From CAJBVW01 sp964457335 (GTDB taxonomy: Bacteria > Myxococcota_A > UBA796 > SXON01), in the NCBI GenBank assembly GCA_964457335.1, contig CAYWGD010000011.1, positions 1 to 64,000 on the forward strand: a DNA stretch of 64,000 bases, written 5' to 3'. The notes below the pieces were generated by a model. The model saw only the letters and a list, made by a program, of their open reading frames with translations. It was not told the origin of the DNA and ran no database searches. Shown here one piece after another: positions 35,786 through 44,731 of this stretch; the stretch's first letter is position 1; every line of letters begins with the position of its first letter. The translations under genes were made by a program, and so were the position numbers.

Positions 35786-37045
35786 ATGAACGACACCGGA
35801 CCGGCCGCCCAGAAGCTCCATGCCGCGCTCACCGCGCTCCAGCAGAACAAGCCGGAGGCGGCGCGCGCCGCGGCCGAGGAGGCGCTCGAGGGGTTCACGA
35901 CGGGCAATGACCGCACCGGCGCCGCCGCGGCCCACCAGGTGCTCGCCATCACGCACATCATGGGCGGCCGCTTCGAGTTCGCGCTCGCGCACATCGACGC
36001 CGCGATCCCGCTCCGCGAGACGACCGGCGACTGGGAGGGCGTGGCGTCGCTCTGGCAGGAGCGCTTCGAGCTCTCCATCCGCCTCGGAGATCTCGCGGGC
36101 GCGCGCAACGCCGGCGAGCAGCACGTGGCCGCGGCCGAGCGCACCGGGGATCGCGAGGCGCTCGCCCACGCGGTGCACCAGCTCGCGCAGGTGGTGCTGC
36201 AGATGGGGGATGACGCGGCGGCTGAGGAGCTGGTCCAGAAGGGCCTGTGGGCGCTCGACAATCCGGGCACGGAGCGGGGCCGCTCGGCGCTCGAGATCCT
36301 CTTCGCGAGCGTGTGGATGGCGCGGCAGGACTACGACCGCGCGCTCACCCACGCGCGCCGGGCGCTCGACCTCGCGCGGCAGGCGAAGAACCGGCAGGCG
36401 GAGGTCGACGCGCTCCAGCACGTCGGCACCATCCACGCGCTCAAGGGCGAGTACCCGACGGCGCGCAAGGTGCTCGAGGAGGTGCTCGTCGGCCGCGAGC
36501 TCATGAAGGACGCGGAGGGCCGCGCGAACGTGCTGCGCGAGCTCGCCGGCGTCGAGCTCTCCATGGGGCTCGCCGACGAGGCCTTCGGCCGGCTCGACTA
36601 CGCGGTGCGCTCGCTGCGCGACGCCGAGAGCTGGGTCGGCGAGATCACCGTCCTGCAGCTCCTCCAGGCGCTCGCCGACGAGCACGGCCGCCCCGAGAAG
36701 GCCGTCCAGGCCGCCACCGAGCTCATCGCCGCGGCGGGCCGCACGGGCGACCAGGAGGCCGAGGCCGCCGCGCACTTCGCGCTCGCCACGCGCCTCGCCG
36801 GCCACGGGGACCTCGCGGGCGCCAGGCGCCACTTCGCGTCCGCGCACGACCTGCAGCAGAAGCTCGGGCTCGCGCACGAGGCCGCCGTGTCCGCCGGCAT
36901 GATCGGCCAGGTGCTGGTCGCGGCGGGCGAGGTCGACGAGGGGCTGTCCTACCTGCGCGGCAGCCTCGGCCAGCTCGACGCGATGGGCAGCGAGGCCGCC
37001 GACACCGTGCGCGAGATCCTCGCGGAGCTGGAGGCGGGGCAGTGA
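35786..37045 (+). CDS. TPR-repeat protein
   Basis: 419 residues, entirely helical. About ten TPR-like helix pairs with Ala/Gly/Tyr spacing are visible, for example ALAHIDAAIPLRETTGDWEG, ALTHARRALDLARQAKNRQA and GLSYLRGSLGQLDAMG. No signal peptide, enzyme motif or HTH is seen, so a protein-binding scaffold is the best description. Its stop overlaps the GTG start of the following HAD gene (GTGA), making a coupled pair. ATG at 35786 preceded by GCGAGGAC. Confidence 0.85.
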   Translation: MNDTGPAAQKLHAALTALQQNKPEAARAAAEEALEGFTTGNDRTGAAAAHQVLAITHIMGGRFEFALAHIDAAIPLRETTGDWEGVASLWQERFELSIRLGDLAGARNAGEQHVAAAERTGDREALAHAVHQLAQVVLQMGDDAAAEELVQKGLWALDNPGTERGRSALEILFASVWMARQDYDRALTHARRALDLARQAKNRQAEVDALQHVGTIHALKGEYPTARKVLEEVLVGRELMKDAEGRANVLRELAGVELSMGLADEAFGRLDYAVRSLRDAESWVGEITVLQLLQALADEHGRPEKAVQAATELIAAAGRTGDQEAEAAAHFALATRLAGHGDLAGARRHFASAHDLQQKLGLAHEAAVSAGMIGQVLVAAGEVDEGLSYLRGSLGQLDAMGSEAADTVREILAELEAGQ

Positions 37046-37800
37046 GCTCTCCGCGTCGCGCCCGCGGCTACGCGCCGCTGGCGTGGTCGGAGGCGGACGC
37101 CGCGCTGCTCGCCCGCATCGTGGAGCGCGCGACGACGAGCGGCGAAGGGCACGTCGCGGTCTTCGACCTCGACGGCTGCCTCTTCGACACCCGGCCCCGC
37201 CAGGTGCAGATCTTCCGCGAGCTCGCCGCGCGCCGCGGCTTCGACCCGCTCTACCGCGTCACCACCGAGCACTTCGTCGACTGGTCGCTCCGCGACACGA
37301 TGGCGAACGCCGGGCTCGCCCCGGACTGGATCCTCGCCCACCACGAGGAGGTCCGGGGCTGGTGGGAGCGGCACTTCTTCACGAGCGAGTACGTGCTCTA
37401 CGACCACGCGATGCCCGGCGCGCCCGCGCTCGTGCGGGCCGTCCACGACGCCGGCGTGCACGTCGTGTACCTGACCGGCCGCGACGAGACGATGAAGCCC
37501 GGCACCGAGGACGCCCTCCGCCGCTTCGGCTTCCCCTACGACGTGCCGCGCTCCACGCTGCTCGTGAAGCCCGACTTCCGGCAGGACGACACGGCGTTCA
37601 AGGAGCAGGCGCTCGAGATCGTCGCCGCCATCGGCCACGTCGTGCTCTACCTCGACAACGAGCCGTCGAACGTGAACCTGTTCCGGCGTCGGCACCCCGA
37701 GTCGCTCGTCGTCTTCGTGGAGACCGACCACTCCCCGCGGCCGGTCGAGCCCGACGTCGAGATCCCGTGGCTGCGGAGCTTCCTCCTCGAATCGGTCTGA
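37042..37800 (+). CDS. HAD-superfamily phosphatase
   Basis: 252 residues. Motif I VFDLDGCLFDT (about residues 38-48), motif II YLTGRDE, motif III lysine in LLVKPDF, and motif IV LYLDNEPSN are all present. A helical insertion with several Trp residues (about 70-115) forms the cap. A cytosolic phosphatase is expected; substrate unknown. The GTG start lies in the stop of the TPR gene, so the TPR protein may be its partner or targeting subunit. Confidence 0.85.
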   Translation: MSSPRRARGYAPLAWSEADAALLARIVERATTSGEGHVAVFDLDGCLFDTRPRQVQIFRELAARRGFDPLYRVTTEHFVDWSLRDTMANAGLAPDWILAHHEEVRGWWERHFFTSEYVLYDHAMPGAPALVRAVHDAGVHVVYLTGRDETMKPGTEDALRRFGFPYDVPRSTLLVKPDFRQDDTAFKEQALEIVAAIGHVVLYLDNEPSNVNLFRRRHPESLVVFVETDHSPRPVEPDVEIPWLRSFLLESV

Positions 37801-37804
37801 CCGC

Positions 37805-38359
37805 TCACCACGTCGCGATCGAGGTCCCCGCGGATCCGCACTCGAGGTGGCCCGTGGTCCCGGTCGTCGTGACCTCGGCCTCGATCTGGAGCTCCGGGTC
37901 GCTCCCGCCCTCGGTGCAGGCCGGGTCGAGCTCGCCGTAGCCGCCGATCGTGGTCACGAAGTGGACCGTGGAGGCGTTCGTGGCCCAGACCACGTAGACC
38001 CCGTCCTCGTCCACGGCGCCGTCCGCGGTGACGACGCTCCACGACACGGGGATGTAGAGCCGGTCGGGCGTCTCGCAGGTCTCCGCGGAGTCGGGGTTCT
38101 GCTCGAGGTCGGTCCACGACGGCGTGCCCTCGGCGGCGGCGAAGCCGAGGGAGATCGTGGTGGAGCCGCCCGCGGACCACGTGAGCGACCCGCTCGCGCC
38201 CGCCTCGAGCCAGGCCAGCACCTCGTCCGCGGAGAAGCCGCCCGGCGAGGCCTCGTCCGGCCCGACCTCGGTGCTGGACGAGCGGCAGGGGTCCTCGCCG
38301 GTGTCGTGTTTCTCGGTGCCGGACTGGGTGCCGCAGGCGAGGAGGAGGAAGGCGAGCAT
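37805..38359 (-). CDS. Putative lipoprotein, unknown function
   Basis: 184 residues. Lipobox MLAFLLLACGTQ gives Cys9. The mature protein starts with a Ser/Thr/Asp-rich linker, then a beta-rich domain with cysteines (DPCRSS, AETCETP, DPACTEG, HLECGS) that may form disulfides. No family was recognised. It ends 4 bp from the convergent HAD gene. Species-specific lipoproteins of this type are common in the window. Confidence 0.72.
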   Translation of the reverse strand: MLAFLLLACGTQSGTEKHDTGEDPCRSSSTEVGPDEASPGGFSADEVLAWLEAGASGSLTWSAGGSTTISLGFAAAEGTPSWTDLEQNPDSAETCETPDRLYIPVSWSVVTADGAVDEDGVYVVWATNASTVHFVTTIGGYGELDPACTEGGSDPELQIEAEVTTTGTTGHLECGSAGTSIATW

Positions 38360-38484
38360 GGAGCGCTCCGGGTGTGCTCCCAGTCTGGCCCGGGACCGCG
38401 CGCGCCACCACGCCCGAGCCCCTCGTAAACGCACTTTCCGGGTGGCGGTAACGCGGTATCCTGTGCGAATCCGCGGGGGTTCGT

Positions 38485-39411
38485 GTGGACGACGTGGCGA
38501 GGCAGGTGCTCCGGGCCGCGCGGGGATCGAGGTCCCAACAGGCGTTCTCGCGCCGGCTCGGCTACCGGAGCAACCCCGTGGGCGAGTGGGAGGCGGGCCG
38601 CCGCTTCCCGACCGCGGCGGAGGCGTTGCGCGCGTGTCGGGTGGCGGGGGTGGACGTCGACCGCGCGTTCGCAGCGTTCCCCCCGGGCATCCAGCCGGAT
38701 CGGGTCGGCGCGTGGCTCGACGCGCTGCGCGGCGACCGGCCGGTGGTCGACGTCGCGCGCGCCGCGGGCCGGTCGCGCTTCGCGGTGGCGCGCTTGCTCT
38801 CAGGGAAGGCGGAGCCGCGCCTCCCCGACTTCCTCGCGCTGGTCGAGGTCCTCACCGGGCGCGTGGCCGATCTCGTCGCGCTCCTCGTGCCGATCGAGCG
38901 GGTGCCCGCGCTCGCGGCGAGGCGGGCGGTGCTCGAGTCGAGCCGCCGCCTCGCGCACGCGCAGCCGTGGTCGCAGGCGGTCGTGGCCGCGCTCGACACC
39001 GCCGGGTACCGCGCGCTGCCCGCGCATCCCGAGGGCGCGCTCGCCGCCCGCTTCGGCTTCGCCCCCGAGCTGGAGCGTGCCTGCCTCGACGACCTCGTCG
39101 CCGCGGGCGTCGTCGCGCGGGAGGGTCCCCGGCTCGTGCTCCGCGGGCCCCTGGTCGTCGACACGGCCGCGCCGCCCGAGGTGCTCGGCCACACGCGCGC
39201 GCACTGGCTGACCGCCGCGCGGGACCGGGCCGCGCGCCCGCTCCCGGACGACGTCTTCGCCTACAACGTCTTCTCGGTGTCCACGGCCGACCTCGCGCGC
39301 ATCCGCGAGCGGCTGTCGGCGTTCTACCGGGAGGTCCGCCAGATCGTCGCCGCCTCGGAGCCGACCGACACCGTCGCGCTCCTCGGCGTGCAGCTCGTCG
39401 AGTGGCCCTGA
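38485..39411 (+). CDS. TIGR02147/DUF4423-type transcriptional regulator
   Basis: 308 residues. The N-terminus is an XRE-like HTH (RSQQAFSRRLGYRSNPVGEWE), and a second helical DNA-binding-like segment (FAVARLLSGKAEPRLPDFL) follows. The C-terminal part, ending FYREVRQIVAASEPTDTVALLG and QLVEWP, has the pattern of TIGR02147 proteins, a family common in myxobacteria and Fibrobacter. No effector domain is visible. GTG start. It is 59 bp upstream of the radical SAM gene, which it may regulate, but the latter has its own -10 box. Confidence 0.75.
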   Translation: MDDVARQVLRAARGSRSQQAFSRRLGYRSNPVGEWEAGRRFPTAAEALRACRVAGVDVDRAFAAFPPGIQPDRVGAWLDALRGDRPVVDVARAAGRSRFAVARLLSGKAEPRLPDFLALVEVLTGRVADLVALLVPIERVPALAARRAVLESSRRLAHAQPWSQAVVAALDTAGYRALPAHPEGALAARFGFAPELERACLDDLVAAGVVAREGPRLVLRGPLVVDTAAPPEVLGHTRAHWLTAARDRAARPLPDDVFAYNVFSVSTADLARIRERLSAFYREVRQIVAASEPTDTVALLGVQLVEWP

Positions 39412-39456
39412 CCCCCGAACCGCTCGATTCCGTCGCGTCCGGCACCCCCGCCCCGC

Positions 39457-39462
39457 TACACT
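39457..39462 (+). promoter_or_regulatory. -10 box TACACT, leaderless start
   Basis: TACACT is followed by 8 nt and the ATG at 39471, with no Shine-Dalgarno in between. It lies in the 59-bp spacer after the regulator gene. Confidence 0.5.
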
Positions 39463-39470
39463 GGCCCCGC

Positions 39471-40844
39471 ATGGACCTGCTCCTCACCCACGCCTACTTC
39501 CTCGCGGGCGACCCCCACGAGGCGCAGATCATGCGGCCATTTCCGCCACTTGGACTGCAGTACCTCGTGTCCTACATGAGGCGCGAGGGCTTCCCGGACA
39601 CCGACTGGTGGGACACGACGTTCCACCCCGGCCCGGAGGCCTTCGCGGGCGTGCTGGCCGACGCCGACCCGCGCGTGGTCGGCTTCTACGGGCACACGAT
39701 CACGCGGCCGGTCGCGAAGGGGATGATCGCCCGCTGCGTCGCGGAGGGCCGCCGCATCGTCGCGGGCGGGCCCGACCCGGTCCAGTACCTCGACGAATAC
39801 CTGGACATGGGCGTCGAGGTCGTCGTGGTGGGCGAGGGCGAGCTCACCCTCCAGGCGCTGATGGCGCACCTGCGCGCCAACCGCTGGCGCTGGGACTTCG
39901 CGACGCTCGCGGACATCGACGGCGTCGCGTTCCGCGCGCCCGACGGCACGCTCGTGCGCACGAAACCGCGCGCGCTCGTCCGCAAGCTCGACACGCTCCC
40001 TTGGCCGCACCGGGAGCGCCGCGACCTGGACACCTACTTCCAGGCCTGGCGCGCCCGGCACGGCGAGACCGCCATGTCGCTCACGACGAGCCGCGGCTGC
40101 CCCTACCACTGCTCCTGGTGCAGCAAGCAGGTGTACGGCGACACCTTCCGCCGCCGCGATCCCGACGCGGTGATCGACGAGATCCTCGACGTGCGGGCGC
40201 GCTTCGGCCCCGACCAGCTCTGGTTCGTGGACGACATGTTCACGATCAACCGGAGCTGGGTGCACCGCTTCAGCGAGCGCGTGGTCGCGCGCGGCGCCGT
40301 CACGCCGTTCTACCTGGTCGGGCGGCCCGAGACGCTCGACGCCGACATGGTCGCGGCGCTCCGGCGCGCCGGCCTCTACCGGATGTACCTCTCCGCGGAG
40401 AGCGGCGCGCAGCACGTGCTCGACGCCATGCGCAAGGAGACCACCCTCGTCGAGATCGAGCGCGGGGCCGGCCTCCTCCGCGACGCGGGCGTGGAGATCG
40501 GCGTGTTCGTCATGCTCGGCTACCCGGGCGAGGAGAAGCCCGACATCCTCGCCACGCGCGACCTGCTCCGGCGCCTCGACCCCGAGGTCACGTTGCTCTC
40601 CGTCGCGCACCCCATGAAGGGCACGCCCTTCTACGACCAGGTGAAGGACCGCGTCACCGGCGAGCACGGCGGGCGGCTCACCTTCGAGATGCGCCACAGC
40701 GCGCGGCTCTACGAGGTCGCCCAGCGCATGATCTGGGCGGACCAGGGGCTCCGGCGGGCCGTGCGCGAGCGCGCCCCGCGGGACCTCGTGCGCAACGCGG
40801 TGCGCTGGCCCGTGTACCGGGCGGCGTTCGCGGCGTTGGAGTAG
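39471..40844 (+). CDS. B12-binding-domain radical SAM protein
   Basis: 457 residues. An N-terminal cobalamin-binding-like Rossmann domain (about 1-135: RPFPPLGLQYLVSYMRREGF, VVGFYGHTI, VVVVGEGE) precedes the radical SAM core with the cluster motif CPYHCSWC (about residues 207-214) and FVDDMFTIN, YLSAESGAQHVLDAM. This is the class B radical SAM methyltransferase-like architecture (COG1032); such enzymes methylate or rearrange carbon centres in natural products, lipids and cofactors. Substrate unknown. A TACACT box lies 8 nt before the start. Confidence 0.9.
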   Translation: MDLLLTHAYFLAGDPHEAQIMRPFPPLGLQYLVSYMRREGFPDTDWWDTTFHPGPEAFAGVLADADPRVVGFYGHTITRPVAKGMIARCVAEGRRIVAGGPDPVQYLDEYLDMGVEVVVVGEGELTLQALMAHLRANRWRWDFATLADIDGVAFRAPDGTLVRTKPRALVRKLDTLPWPHRERRDLDTYFQAWRARHGETAMSLTTSRGCPYHCSWCSKQVYGDTFRRRDPDAVIDEILDVRARFGPDQLWFVDDMFTINRSWVHRFSERVVARGAVTPFYLVGRPETLDADMVAALRRAGLYRMYLSAESGAQHVLDAMRKETTLVEIERGAGLLRDAGVEIGVFVMLGYPGEEKPDILATRDLLRRLDPEVTLLSVAHPMKGTPFYDQVKDRVTGEHGGRLTFEMRHSARLYEVAQRMIWADQGLRRAVRERAPRDLVRNAVRWPVYRAAFAALE

Positions 40845-40850
40845 CTGGAT

Positions 40851-40888
40851 CTTGGGGCGGGGGGCCCGGCCCCCCGCAACGCCCCCGG
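40851..40888 (+). repeat. Dispersed GC palindromic element, short form (copy 7)
   Basis: CTTGGGGC, stem GGGGGGCCCGGCCCCCC, then GCAACGCCCCC. The loop differs from the usual GCGGAGC. It lies 6 bp after the stop of the radical SAM gene, in the convergent spacer to the barrel-protein gene ending at 40940. Confidence 0.92.
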
Positions 40889-40939
40889 TTTTGCGCGGGT
40901 GGGGGCCGCGTCGCCGGGCGGTCCGTCACGGTTCCCGCG

Positions 40940-41461
40940 TCAGAACCGGACGCCGACCTCCGCGAGCGTGACCCCGAACGCGAGCGCGGGCGCACCGCGG
41001 TCCCACCCGGCGCCGACCTCGATCCGGAGCGCCTCGGCGGCCCAGCGCCCCTTCGTGAACCGGAGCGGGTCGAGCCGCGCCTGGAGCGCGAGCGCGGAGT
41101 CGGGCGCGAGGTCGGGGTTCTCGGCGGTGACCGCGCGGAGCGTGGCGCCGAGGTAGCCCGTGGCGTCGAGGCCCACGCCCGGGCGCCACGTGCCCACGAC
41201 GAGTCGCGCCCCGACGCCCCCGCGCACGAGCCAGGTGCTCCCGGCGAGCGTGAGCCAGCGGACCTCCGCGTGGGCGTCGAGATGCTCGGAGAGCGCCACC
41301 TCGACCGTCGGGCCGCCGCCCGCGCCCACGAACACCGCGCCCTTCCCGAGGCGCGCGTCCACGCCGGTGCCCCAGCCGACGGTCACCCGCGGCCGGGTCG
41401 CGTCCGGGACCGCGGGCGCCGCGGCGGCCGTCGTGGCCAGGAGCGCCACGGCGGCGATCAA
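40940..41461 (-). CDS. Outer-membrane beta-barrel protein
   Basis: 173 residues. Signal peptide MIAAVALLATTAAAAPA, then alternating strands (VTVGWGTGVDARLG, EVRWLTLAGSTWLVRGGVG) ending AEVGVRF with C-terminal Phe. No specific family. The TTG start at 41461 is chosen because GGAGG lies 5 nt upstream and it overlaps the peptidase stop as TTGA, the same arrangement as in the Tes-like operon. Last gene of a three-gene unit with the M28 peptidase. Confidence 0.75.
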   Translation of the reverse strand: MIAAVALLATTAAAAPAVPDATRPRVTVGWGTGVDARLGKGAVFVGAGGGPTVEVALSEHLDAHAEVRWLTLAGSTWLVRGGVGARLVVGTWRPGVGLDATGYLGATLRAVTAENPDLAPDSALALQARLDPLRFTKGRWAAEALRIEVGAGWDRGAPALAFGVTLAEVGVRF

Positions 41462-42420
41462 TCGGCCTCCGCGTACGCGGCGACCAGCGCGGCCGTGAAC
41501 GCGCCCACCTGCCCGAGGAACGCGCCGTCGAGCGTCTCGATGGTGTCCTCCTCGGTGTGGTAGCGCGGGTTCCGGAACTCGGTCGTGTCGGTGAGGAACA
41601 CGCCCGGCACGCCCATGTCCCAGAAGGGGGCGTGGTCGCTCCGGAGCAGATCCGTCGTGAGCGAGAAGTGCGCGTCGCCGTTGGCGAGCACGCCCGCCGT
41701 CTTCACGGGGTCGGCTTGCTCGGCGGCGAGCGCGAGGCTGGCCATCAGGTCGTCCGTCGCGTGCTCGGGCGCGATGACGGCGAGGAAGTCGCCGGTGTCC
41801 GGCGCGTCGAGCCCGAGCAGGGACTGCTGCGAGCCGGGCGTCGGGTCGGTGAAGCCCACGCTGTCGAGGTTCACGACGCGGTGGAAGCGCGCCTCGGCGT
41901 TCGTCGCCGCGTAGGCCGCGGCGCCGACGAGGCCCTCCTCCTCGCGGTCGAACGAGATGATCCGCACGGTGCGGTCGGGCCCGGCGTCCGCGAGGGCGCG
42001 CGCGACCTCGAGGATCACCGCCACGCCCGTGGCGTTGTCGTCCGCGCCGACGAACCAGGCGTCGTGGTGCGCGGAGACGAGCACGATCTCGTCGGCGTGG
42101 GAGCCGCCGGGCACGTCGGCCCAGACGGTGCGGATCTCCCGGCCGTCGAGCCCGGAGGTGTCGACCCGCGCCTCCAGCCCGGCGTCGATCAGGGCGGCGG
42201 CGACGTAGTCGGCGGAGTTCACGTGCGTGAACGGCATCCCGTCGTAGCGGGCCTCCGGCGGGTAGTACGGCTCCTCGCCGCCCCGCGTGGTCACGAGCGC
42301 CGCGACGTGCGCCATAAGCGCCTCCCCGTCGATCTCGGCGGCGGCGGCGGCGCCGGCCGCGCGCTGGGCCTCCGTGAACGTGGGCGAGGCCGTGCAGCCG
42401 GCGAGCAGCAGGGTCAGCAT
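41458..42420 (-). CDS. M28-family zinc aminopeptidase, lipoprotein
   Basis: 320 residues. Lipobox MLTLLLAGCTAS gives Cys9. M28 metal-binding motifs are in order: SAHHDAW (first His), VGADDNATG (bridging Asp), SFDREEEGLVG (catalytic Glu and ligand Glu), NLDSVG (Asp) and a C-terminal YHTEEDT (final His). It should be a periplasmic or outer-membrane aminopeptidase. Its ATG shares one base with the stop of the upstream barrel gene (TGATG) and its stop overlaps the next start (TTGA). Confidence 0.88.
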   Translation of the reverse strand: MLTLLLAGCTASPTFTEAQRAAGAAAAAEIDGEALMAHVAALVTTRGGEEPYYPPEARYDGMPFTHVNSADYVAAALIDAGLEARVDTSGLDGREIRTVWADVPGGSHADEIVLVSAHHDAWFVGADDNATGVAVILEVARALADAGPDRTVRIISFDREEEGLVGAAAYAATNAEARFHRVVNLDSVGFTDPTPGSQQSLLGLDAPDTGDFLAVIAPEHATDDLMASLALAAEQADPVKTAGVLANGDAHFSLTTDLLRSDHAPFWDMGVPGVFLTDTTEFRNPRYHTEEDTIETLDGAFLGQVGAFTAALVAAYAEAD

Positions 42421-42950
42421 CAGAACACCCGCGAGATCGTGAGGAGGTCGGCCCGCCAGCGCCCGGAGAGCCCGAGGTGGAGCAGGGACACGCCCACGCC
42501 GATCCGCGCCGCGCCGAGCTCCCAGGCCCCCACGCGGAAGCGCGCGGGGGTGGCGGTGAAGTCGATCCAGCGGGGCTCGGGCGCGCCGAGGTCCGCGAAG
42601 TAGGAGCCGGGCGGGCGCTCCTCCTCGAGCACCTCCGAGCGCGTGCGTGTCGAGGCGCCGAGCTCGAACCCCGCGGCCGGGCGCCAGCGGCCGATCGTGC
42701 CGACCGCGTCGACGTGCACCGCACCCTCGAACGCCCAGGAAGGCTCGGCCTCGGCGGGCAGCACGAGCCGCGCCGCGGCGCCGACCTCCACCCCGATGGG
42801 GAAGCGGGCCCCGTACTCGACGGCGGGCCCGAGCCGCACCGGGATGCCCTCGTAGAGCAGGGGGTACTGGAAGGCGTGGGCGGTGAGCCCGACGTGGTGC
42901 TCGACCTCGCCGGCGAGCGCGACGCCGATCGCGAGCAGCAGGGCGCACAT
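42420..42950 (-). CDS. Outer-membrane beta-barrel protein
   Basis: 176 residues. Signal peptide MCALLLAIGVALAG, then VEHHVGLTAHAFQYPLLYEG and Gly/aromatic strands (VEYGARFPIGVEVGAAARL, HLGLSGRWRADLLTISRVF) with a C-terminal Phe. No family recognised. First gene of the operon with the M28 peptidase and the second barrel. TAGAGT lies 8 nt before the ATG at 42950 with no Shine-Dalgarno. An ATG at 42968 would add six residues in front of the signal peptide and is less likely. Confidence 0.72.
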   Translation of the reverse strand: MCALLLAIGVALAGEVEHHVGLTAHAFQYPLLYEGIPVRLGPAVEYGARFPIGVEVGAAARLVLPAEAEPSWAFEGAVHVDAVGTIGRWRPAAGFELGASTRTRSEVLEEERPPGSYFADLGAPEPRWIDFTATPARFRVGAWELGAARIGVGVSLLHLGLSGRWRADLLTISRVF

Positions 42951-42958
42951 GGGCCCGA

Positions 42959-42964
42959 ACTCTA
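42959..42964 (-). promoter_or_regulatory. -10 box TAGAGT, leaderless start
   Basis: On the minus strand TAGAGT is followed by 8 nt and the ATG at 42950; no ribosome-binding site is visible. Confidence 0.45.
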
Positions 42965-42995
42965 CCACGCGGCCCGAAACCGACGCGCCCTACCC

Positions 42996-43856
42996 CTACA
43001 CGCCGCAGCCGGCCCCGCCGATACGCGTGCCGTCTTGCCTCGAGACACCGTGCCCGGAAGACTCCCAGCCCGAGTAGGCGAGCACGAGCTCGAGGACGCC
43101 GTCGCCCTCCACGTCGGTGAGGCCGTGGAGCTCGGCGCGCTCGAAGAGCGGTCGTGCCTGCTCCACCGCGCGGGCGAGGGCCTCCTCCTCGGAGACCTCC
43201 GGGTCCGAGGTTTCGGGCTCACCGGCGTCCCACTCGCCCTCGTGCAGCGTCGTGACCGCGCCGCCGGCCAGGATCCCGACCCAGCTCCACCCGCGGGTCG
43301 GCTCGTCGACGGACAGCGTCGCGAGCAGCTCCTCTTCGCCGTCCCCGTCGAGATCCACGCGCCACGCGCCCGCGACCGCGAACTCGGCGCGCCCGAGCGC
43401 GGCTTCGAGCGCGGGGCGCGCGTCCGCCTCGTCGACCGTGGTGACGGAGCGCCCCGTCGCCTCCTCCCAGGCCCAGTCCGGGGTGAAGGCGACGTTCCCG
43501 GCGCACGCGGGGTCGTCGTCCTGGCTGACCTCGACGCCCGTGCCCTCGCCGAGGGGGACCACGACCGGGCCCTCGCCGATCACGGAGACCCCCACCGCGA
43601 GCACCGGCGTGTCGGCGGGCGCCTTGGCGTACATGCCGAAGCCGTCGGGGAGCACGAGGGTGCGCGGGAGGTCGGGGATCGGGCGCCCGTCGGGTGCGGG
43701 CGCGGCATCGACGTGGGGCGGGGCGGGCGCCTCCTTCGGCAGGGCGCGGCCCTTGTCCGACGCGACCCGCTCGACCGGCGCGGCGCCGGATGCCACGGGC
43801 GCGGCCGCGTGGCGGGCGGCGCAGCCGGCGACGAGCAGGAGCACGGCCGCCCGCAC
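42996..43856 (-). CDS. Putative lipoprotein with VCBS/EF-hand-like calcium motifs
   Basis: 286 residues. Lipobox MRAAVLLLVAGCAA. A Pro/Ala-rich linker (about 15-60) is followed by a globular part containing VDLDGDGEEELLATL and LTDVEGDGVLELVLAY, Asp-rich loops like those in VCBS/FG-GAP proteins that bind calcium. A Cys pair near the end (GGAGCGV) is noted. Function unknown. The GTG start lies 2 bp after the stop of the methyltransferase gene on the same strand, so the two are co-transcribed. Confidence 0.72.
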   Translation of the reverse strand: MRAAVLLLVAGCAARHAAAPVASGAAPVERVASDKGRALPKEAPAPPHVDAAPAPDGRPIPDLPRTLVLPDGFGMYAKAPADTPVLAVGVSVIGEGPVVVPLGEGTGVEVSQDDDPACAGNVAFTPDWAWEEATGRSVTTVDEADARPALEAALGRAEFAVAGAWRVDLDGDGEEELLATLSVDEPTRGWSWVGILAGGAVTTLHEGEWDAGEPETSDPEVSEEEALARAVEQARPLFERAELHGLTDVEGDGVLELVLAYSGWESSGHGVSRQDGTRIGGAGCGV

Positions 43857-43858
43857 GA

Positions 43859-44617
43859 TCAGGCCCGCGGCTTGCTGCCGACCGCCACGCCGAAGAGCAT
43901 GTGGTCGACGATGCGGTCGCCGACCTGCACGGCGTGGAGCTGCGCGAACGCGGGGGAGGCGTTGCGGTACACCCGCCGGATGCCCTCGCGGGCCTCCTCG
44001 GTGATGGCGCCGGTGTTCGACCACACGTCGACGTCCTCGATGGAGACGAAGTCGTGCACCTTCACGTCGACCGCACCGGCCTCGGTGAGCAGCCGCGCGA
44101 GGTCCTCGCGGAGGTAGAAGTTCTTGCGCGCCTCGTTCCGGAGCCGCAGGATCTCGAAGTACTCGGCCTGGTCGGCCTCGCCGTAGGCGCAGAGGTGCAC
44201 GAGGCAGGCGCGCCCGCCCGGCTTGAGCACGCGCAACATCTCGCGCACCGCGGCCTCGTCCCGCATGAACTGGATGCCCTGGCGGCACACCACGAGGTCG
44301 AAGCTCGCGTCGGGGAAGGGGAGGGCCTCCCCGGGGGCCACGACCAGCTCGTCCACGTAGGGGCGGGCCTGCTCGAACATCGCGGCGGTGATGTCGGCGC
44401 CGACGATGCGCGCGACCTTGCCCACGAAGTGCTTCGACACGAGGCCGGTGCCGCACGCCACGTCCAGCAGCACGTGGTGGGGCTCCGGCGCCAGCGCGCG
44501 CACGGTGAACTCGCCGAGCTCCGGGTCGTCGACCCAGTGGCTCGAGATGTTGTAGCGGGCGGCGCGGGCCGTGAAGTGGTCGGTGACGAGGGGGTCGACG
44601 GCGGGGGTGGTCGGCAC
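43859..44617 (-). CDS. Class I SAM-dependent methyltransferase (UbiE-like)
   Basis: 252 residues. SAM-binding motif LLDVACGTGLVSKHFV (about 46-61), acidic residue in GADITAAM, post-motif ALPFPDASFDLVVCRQG and VLKPGGRACLVHL are typical of UbiE/Coq5-like methyltransferases. The start ITARAARYN-like N-terminus (DHFTARAARYNISS) also fits. Substrate unknown. GTG at 44617 preceded by GAGGAG; an upstream in-frame start at 44719 would read the dispersed repeat as protein (GRGGRAPPQLPP) and is rejected. Followed directly by the calcium-motif lipoprotein. Confidence 0.87.
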   Translation of the reverse strand: MPTTPAVDPLVTDHFTARAARYNISSHWVDDPELGEFTVRALAPEPHHVLLDVACGTGLVSKHFVGKVARIVGADITAAMFEQARPYVDELVVAPGEALPFPDASFDLVVCRQGIQFMRDEAAVREMLRVLKPGGRACLVHLCAYGEADQAEYFEILRLRNEARKNFYLREDLARLLTEAGAVDVKVHDFVSIEDVDVWSNTGAITEEAREGIRRVYRNASPAFAQLHAVQVGDRIVDHMLFGVAVGSKPRA

Positions 44618-44680
44618 GGGGGCTCCTCGGCGAAGGTCCCCCTCTAGCCTGGAACGGGCGTGCCCGCCCCCACCACGATC

Positions 44681-44722
44681 GGGGGGGAGTTGCGGGGGGG
44701 CTCGGCCCCCCCGCCCCAAGAA
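44681..44722 (-). repeat. Dispersed GC palindromic element, short form (copy 8)
   Basis: On the plus strand: GGGGGGGAGTTGC (A replaces C in CGTTGC), stem GGGGGGGCTCGGCCCCCCC, then GCCCCAAGAAG. It lies between the MopE-repeat lipoprotein stop (44732) and the methyltransferase start (44617). Confidence 0.92.
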
Positions 44723-44731
44723 GAAGAAGCC

